Shown here: positions 58,350-64,000 of the stretch, in pieces
How positions within the stretch are numbered: position 1 is the first letter of the stretch
Layout of the letters: every line of letters begins with the position of its first letter
From: Gordionus sp. m RMFG-2023
Taxonomy: Eukaryota > Nematomorpha > Gordioida > Chordodea > Parachordodidae
DNA length: 64,000 nucleotides
Assembly: GCF_954871325.1 (NCBI RefSeq)
Contig: NC_088775.1
Location: 87,397,561 to 87,461,560, forward strand
Direction of reading: 5' to 3'
Program-made: the position numbers and the translations under genes
Notes under the pieces: generated by a model
Databases searched by the model: none
What the model was told of the DNA's origin: nothing
Seen by the model: only the letters and a program-made list of their open reading frames with translations

Positions 58350-58479
58350 AACATTTTTCGAAATGCTGCTCGTACAAGTGAGTGCGGCTTGCCCACAAAT
58401 GTATGAAGGGCTCCTCATTTTCTCCCCCTAAATTAAATATCCATGATGGATTTGAGGAAAACCTAGCTTAGTTCAGTTG
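58350..58479. repeat. Conserved repeat P, copy 2 (right of the Gypsy element)
   Basis: Same blocks and orientation as 51381-51521: ACATTTTTCG, GTGCGGCTTGCCCACAAA, GAAGGGC, TAAATTAAAT and GAGGAAAACCTAGC. Flanking sequence is not alike. Confidence 0.5.
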
Positions 58480-60298
58480 TATCCAAACCAGAAAGCGACA
58501 ATGTTTTTATCACATATCACATGGATTTGTATATTTCACATTACTCATGAATTAATTATTATAAAATAAAAAATATAAATTAATGTAAGATGAATCAAAA
58601 TTTTAAATAAACATAAAAATCATTAAAAATATTTAAAACGCGTATTCTATCAAGATATCGTGTAAAAATTGATAATAATAAACAATGATTAGACAAGATA
58701 ACCTACTAGAGAAATTTACAATTGATAATAACAATTTCAAAAGGCAACAATCAAAAAATGAGATACAGGATAGCTAAGAAAGATTTTCACAACCCAACTT
58801 AAAATTTTTTTTTTAAACTAACGTACAAGGGAAAACAATAAAGATAAGCCAACAAAAAGGATATGACTTATACGACAACAAGACAAAAACAACAAACAAT
58901 AAATTGGGCATCTTAACAAGCTTATTTTAAAAAATATAGAGAGGAAAAAATAAAGAAATAAGGAGTGATGTTATTCATATATTATTATTTAAAATATTTA
59001 ATCAAATATATTTGTTTCTTATTTTATATTTACTTAAGTTTTGGGTATATGATAAAATAATAAATAATAAAACGAAATTTATTTTGATTTAATTTATTTT
59101 AAAATATAACTAACTATCAAATAAATTACATGTCTATCTATATGTACTTTTTCGAATTCTATTTAGTGATCAATGAAACTATTAACATTATATAAAGTGA
59201 AAGAAATAATACAATAAGTCTATGAGGTTAAAATTAAGTTAATATATTTAAAATAAAATTCAAATATATTAACAATATTAAATGGACTTTTCGCGATATG
59301 TACTATTTATTATTTTGTTTTATTTCATTTTTTATTCAAACTAGTAGAAAGTCCGTCAAAAATGACGGGGAATGATTTTTATTCATTTTTTACGATAGAT
59401 GTCATGCCAGGTTCAAGCTCACAATATTTGGACTTATAATTTTAAAAAGGTTTATCAAGCCCAGCTCAACCCTTATTAATTTGTAAAATATATTCCGAAG
59501 TCAGGTGCAAGCTAATATTAATTTTGAGGTTCCAAGCCAAGTCCTACCCATTATATTTTTGAAAATTTTTTCCCGCCTCGGAGATAGTTAAATTTTTAAT
59601 ATCATCACATGAACGGGTAATATCTGATTTACCAATTAGTCTAATATGGAAAAAAAACATGTAAATTCCGTATTAAGGGAAGCTGGGAAGGCCTGGGCAA
59701 CCACTTATTAGAGAATCATGACAAATAAAATAAAAATAACCGACTCTTATACTTTTTTGTAATATGATCAATTAAAATTATATCTAAAAAATATGTTGTT
59801 TATTATATAAGGTTATTGTTGTTTTTCAGATAAATTTAATGTATGTCTTGCATTTCTGAAATTATTTGTCAAAGAATTTGATAAGGGATATATATTTTTT
59901 TATGTTAAGTAAAAAAAAAATGCTGTCTATTTAAATTACAAAAATGCCATTAAACACTAATGAATATATGCAAATTTTTTATATATTTTTTAAGATATTT
60001 TTTTATATTGATATATAAATTTAGGATAATTTTTTTAAAAAATAATGAGGAATATTTATTATGTATTTGATAAAATTAAGAGCAAATCCTTGTTAACATT
60101 TTAATTTTTGATGGAAAAAGTGACAAAATAAATCTGGGCGGTCGTCTGGAGAGGAAATAATTAATGTATAATTTTATATCATTTAGGGTTGTAGATGAAA
60201 GTAATGACGGATTACCAAAGCAGTGTACAAAACACAATACGTCCTGATAAAGATGATATGCCTATTCCTTGAGATACTGACAAAAGAAGAACGCAAAA
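58480..60298. other. AT-rich region with a degraded repeat, no gene supported
   Basis: 59400-59590 contains TGCCAGGTTCAAGCTCAC, AAGCCCAGCTCAACCC and CCAAGCCAAGTCCTACCC, in the style of family D hAT subterminal repeats, without borders. The rest is low-complexity. Confidence 0.35.
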
Positions 60299-60672
60299 GA
60301 TATTTCTGTCAATGTCAGCATTGGTATCCCCCTCTAAAATAGAATCATGAACGACAATGTTAACTAAATCATAAAACGGTCGTAACGAAAGTATCGTTAA
60401 AAAGGCCACGACAGAACTACTGCATATTTTCCATTAAAAAAGTTGATGAAATTGGTTGTACTGTACATTCAAGTTTGAATATGCAAAACGATATTTCTGT
60501 CAATGTCAGCATTGGTATCCCCCTCTAAAATAGAATCATGAACGACAATGTTAACTAAACCATAAAACGGTCGTAACGTTTGTTATAAAGGCCACGACAG
60601 AAATACTGCATATTTTTCCATTAATAAAGTTGATGAAATTGGCCGTACTGTACATTCAAGTTTGAATATCTA
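60299..60672 (+). repeat. Two tandem copies of a ~190-bp unit
   Basis: Both units run from TATTTCTGTCAATGTCAGCA through GTATCCCCCTCTAAAATAG, AACGACAATGTTAACTAAA, ATAAAACGGTCGTAACG, GGCCACGACAGAA and GTACATTCAAGTTTGAATAT. Starts are at about 60301 and 60492. They differ by a few bases. An inverted partial copy lies at 63873-64000. Confidence 0.85.
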
Positions 60673-60689
60673 TATTATAATTTTACGAT

Positions 60690-60815
60690 GTCCTCACTAC
60701 GTCATCGTGTCATCTCATCGCTACATCATGTCATCGCTAGCATACATCATGTCATCGCTACATCATGTCATCGCTACATCATGTCATCGCTACATCATGT
60801 CATCGCTACGTCATG
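60690..60815 (+). repeat. 16-bp minisatellite
   Basis: About six units of CATCATGTCATCGCTA, with one interrupted by an extra few bases (CTAGCATACAT). A short plus-strand frame through it encodes only S/H/I repeats and is not a gene. Confidence 0.85.
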
Positions 60816-61891
60816 TCATTTAATACGTATTTATTTTTATTTTTTTTATTTGTTGATTTTATTTAATTTTATTCATACAGATTGTAACATTTTGATGTTT
60901 TTTTAAGGATTGGGTGATTAGAACCGTTGTCAAATAAAGAAAGGTTAGAAATAAAATGATACTAAATCAGACTAATATCCTCGATTATATATACTTTTCT
61001 ATAATATTCGTCAAATAAAGAAAGGTTAGAACTAAAATGATACTAAATCTTTATTAAATAATAAGATAAAAACATAATCAAAATAAATTAATATAAATTA
61101 AAAATTAAAGATTAAAAAAATTAAGTTCGTAAAATCATAATTTAATCATCATTTTTCGCATCATAATTTCTCCTTATATATCCTTTTTCTTTAATCAACA
61201 TTTGCATAGTCTCAATTTGTACCGAGATTTAATTCTTGTAGATTTGAATAACTTTGGACTTCGTAATTTTGTTTAAAAGTAATCTGCCTGTCTGGCGTTT
61301 TTCTTAATCTAGTAAATTTGCATGTTACCACAATTACAACACAGATGAATGGAATTGATGGTGTACACATACCTAACATGGATTGAGAGATTTGAAAAAT
61401 CGTCTTTGAATTGATAAAAACAATATTCCCTCAAATTCGTAAATATGAATGAAACTTTTTATTTCACTTAATCCTTTCTTTATTTTTTAGATTACCTTAT
61501 CAATTTTCATCTCATATTATCAATTACACATTAATGAAATCTTTTCATATTTTTCTTTCATAACCAATAATTAAGAAGAAAATCAAGTATATTCAAATAT
61601 TAAAATATTATTATCCTAACATTATTTATAATCTCCAATCCTTATAAATAACTCTGTCTTTATTTTTTCTCCCTTAATGAATTTAGTTATCACTAAATTT
61701 TATTATCTTATTCTTTTCTTTCTATCTCTATTATCTATTAACCACTATTTCTCAAAACCTTATCAATTCCTATAATTTAATTTTTATTATTTTTATAATA
61801 TAATAATTTATACCTTCTTTTTTCCCCACTTTTTTAATCTTATTTTTTTTAAATTACCTTACAATTAATTAACCTAAATCTTAATAACATT
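60816..61891. other. AT-rich region with small duplications
   Basis: GTCAAATAAAGAAAGGTTAG and the following AAAATGATACTAAATC occur at 60930 and 61013. From about 61758 a ~210-bp unit begins that is repeated at 63178 (see the tandem pair). No gene is supported. Confidence 0.45.
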
Positions 61892-63085
61892 CATAGGCGT
61901 AGCCAGGATTTTCATAAGGGGGGGAAATCAAAAAATTACTGGAGGCTTCGCCCCCAGACCACCTTTTGGGCGGGCCTTCGGCCCGCTTTTCCTCGGCCTT
62001 TGGCCGGGTTACTTTAACCTATATATAGTCATAAAATATTTTTACAAATTTTAATAAAAAAAATAAGCCTGGAACAAATATGAAATATATTTTTATTAGT
62101 TTATATAAAATAAAAATATAATAAATTACTTGTATTGTATATACCTTAATATAAAAGCATGGTAATAATTTATTCCAAACAATTATAAGAAATTTATTTA
62201 TAATAAGTAAGTAGACATATAGTTGATTTTACTCTATTATATAGAATTAGTTATAAAATACTAGGTAAAATTCCACTTTTACAGACATATTTGACAGTTA
62301 GAGAATATATTACAGTTAATAATCTGACAAAATTTACTAATCAAGGCTCTTAATATTAAATATAGCAACAATATGCATACAATTATTTAACGCCATCTAT
62401 TTTATTTAAGTATATATAAATTTAATCTTCATATTATTCATCCAACAATGTCTTTAAAAGATATTTTCTGATGTCCTTATCAATATTTTATAGTTTTCTG
62501 TAAAATATATAATTCGCCATATTGGTAAAAATACTTGATTGTCATTTGATAATTAGATATATTGTAAATCGACGACATATAATATTCCACTGTTTATATT
62601 GTGCTTTAATATTTTTTTAATTTATGATTTAATTTTATCAATAGTTTTATAATTATATTTTACTTTTATTGAGATAAATAAATTAAAATTACTCACTTTA
62701 TAAAAAATTATATTTGATATATTATATTATTTAGTAATTTTATAGATCTATTATTAATAATTATAATACATTTCACTTCTGTTTTAAGACTTATCCTTGG
62801 CCTATATTCCACTTAATAAAAAACATTTTTAGTTCATTTTATATATTTATAAATTTATTTTCCCAAAAATCTATAAATTATGATGAATAGTTTTATAAAA
62901 AAATATCAACTTTTACATTCTTTCTTTTAAATTATTATTTAAGATATATGCATACATATATGAAGGTCAGGGAGTGGGGAGGACTAAGGGGGATATTTTT
63001 ATTATCTATAAATGATATTTACAAAAAGTGATAAATTTCTGAAGGGGGGGAATTTCCCCTTGCCCCCCCCCTGGCTACGTTTATG
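61892..63085. mobile_element. Non-autonomous hAT element with perfect 8-bp target duplication
   Basis: The left end CATAGGCGTAGCCAGG and right end, inverse CATAAACGTAGCCAGG, are inverted repeats. ATAACATT flanks both sides (61884-61891, 63086-63093). The left interior has GC hairpins GGCGGGCCTTCGGCCCGC and CGGCCTTTGGCCGGG, matching the fragment at 1-261. G/C-rich runs sit inside each terminus. The 1.19-kb span encodes nothing recognisable. Confidence 0.88.
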
Positions 63086-63093
63086 ATAACATT

Positions 63094-63390
63094 ACATTCA
63101 TCATATTATTTTTTAACTTTTAGAATATCATAATAGGCTTGATAAGTCCCCAAAATATTTTTCTTGATGATAGCCAAACCTTATCAATTTCATTAATTTA
63201 AGTTTTATTATTTTTATAATATAATAATTTATACCTTCTTTTTCCCCCCTTTTTTAATCTTATTTTTTAATTACCTTACAATTAATTAACCTTAATCTTA
63301 AAAACATTACATTCATCAAGTTATTTTTTAACTTTTAGAATATCATAATAGGCTTGATAAGTCCCCTTAAAATTTTTTTTGATGATAGCC
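63094..63390. repeat. Second half of a ~210-bp tandem pair split by the hAT insertion
   Basis: Unit one is 61758-61891 plus 63094-63172; unit two is about 63178-63390. Shared blocks are TAATATAATAATTTATACCT, TTACAATTAATTAACCT, TACATTCATCA and AATATCATAATAGGCTTGAT followed by AAGTCCCC and GATGATAGCC. The hAT element therefore entered after or without disturbing the duplication. Confidence 0.75.
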
Positions 63391-63872
63391 CTCCAACTAC
63401 TAGAAATATGCAACTAATATTGACCCATCTACCGGTTTTACATTATTTTATTTGTTTAATTTCAACAATAGTTTATTTATTTTTGCATGATTTCTTTCTT
63501 TGTCTAGGCTAACCCTAATCCCCCTCATTGCTACAAAACATGATGAATCTATTATTAAAAATAAGCAAAGAAAATAATGACGATTAAACAAACGCCTTAC
63601 CCGTTCTAGAGTTACTGGTAGACAAAATAATTAAGAACTAAGCTTGAAATGAACTCATCTGGAAGTTTATTTTGTTTTTTTTTATCTTATGTTTTATATC
63701 TATGTTTATTTTATTTTCACCCATTTATCCAAATGATATTTCTATCACCACTACCACAATCCCTATGTCATCCGCCTATTTTTTAACAAATATAAACATT
63801 TAATTCTGTACTATCATTCACTTCACTAGGAGTTAATATAAATATTACTTTATCCGATTCTCTGAGAAACTT
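63391..63872. other. AT-rich stretch, nothing recognised
   Basis: No gene or repeat border is supported. Confidence 0.35.
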
Positions 63873-64000
63873 TCATGATTATTTAGAGGAATTTTCAAAC
63901 TTGAATGTACAATACGGCCAATTTCACCAATTTATTAATGGAAAAATATGCAGTATTTCTGTCGTGGCCTTTATAATAATACTTACTACCGTTTTATGGT
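63873..64000 (-). repeat. Inverted copy of the 60.3-60.7 kb unit, running off the window
   Basis: The inverse reads ATAAAACGGTAGTAAG, AAGGCCACGACAGAAATACT, CCATTAATAAATTGGTGAAA and GTACATTCAAGTTTGAAAAT, matching unit two at 60560-60670. The window ends inside the unit. Confidence 0.8.

Noticed and set aside
60690-60815. CRISPR-like array
   Set aside because: The 16-bp units are contiguous with no unique spacers and the genome is eukaryotic.
60688-60906. 72-codon plus-strand frame of S/H/I repeats
   Set aside because: It is a translation of the 16-bp minisatellite.

Overview
The window is nuclear DNA from an AT-rich metazoan, by eye three quarters or more A+T. Three things support an animal: a complete 7SL signal recognition particle RNA gene, split exons of a protein with the animal MED15 (Mediator tail) core, and an animal-type mix of hAT, LINE, SINE and Ty3/Gypsy elements. 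Very short introns (42-47 bases) sit beside a 9.4-kb intron. I cannot name the species.

Layout. 1-12 kb: an hAT end cut by the window edge, two hAT transposase remnants in inverted orientation, several copies of a small hAT-like MITE (family A), a second repeat (family B), a TIR element and a tRNA-Thr-headed SINE. 12-20 kb: a fold-back element with an hAT-like MITE inside it, a GC-richer satellite, and a degraded retroelement reading frame. 20-24 kb: a SINE whose first ~86 bases match the local 7SL gene, an hAT pair (one nested in the other, both with perfect 8-bp target duplications) and an old solo LTR. 24-29 kb: almost featureless AT-rich DNA. 29.4 kb: the 7SL RNA gene. 31.8-35 kb: a candidate host exon and an internally deleted BED-type hAT with real introns. 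36-40 kb: another hAT and two MITEs.

40.0-50.1 kb (minus strand) holds the best protein-coding host gene: five exons, phase-consistent across four introns, ending in a MED15-like helix. Its 9.4-kb intron holds two head-to-head LINE copies and an hAT with three further insertions, two nested directly and a third inside one of them. 52.2-58.0 kb is a young, nearly whole Ty3/Gypsy retrotransposon with near-identical LTRs, a 5-bp target duplication and an unusual small reading frame after integrase. 60-64 kb is repeat structure: tandem duplications, a 16-bp minisatellite, an hAT insertion with a perfect target duplication, and an inverted arm that runs off the window edge.

Most of the window is transposon-derived. 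The functional host content I can support is the 7SL gene, the MED15-like exons and possibly one further exon. No CRISPR array, operon structure or prokaryotic feature is present. Coordinates of repeats without a target duplication are approximate.
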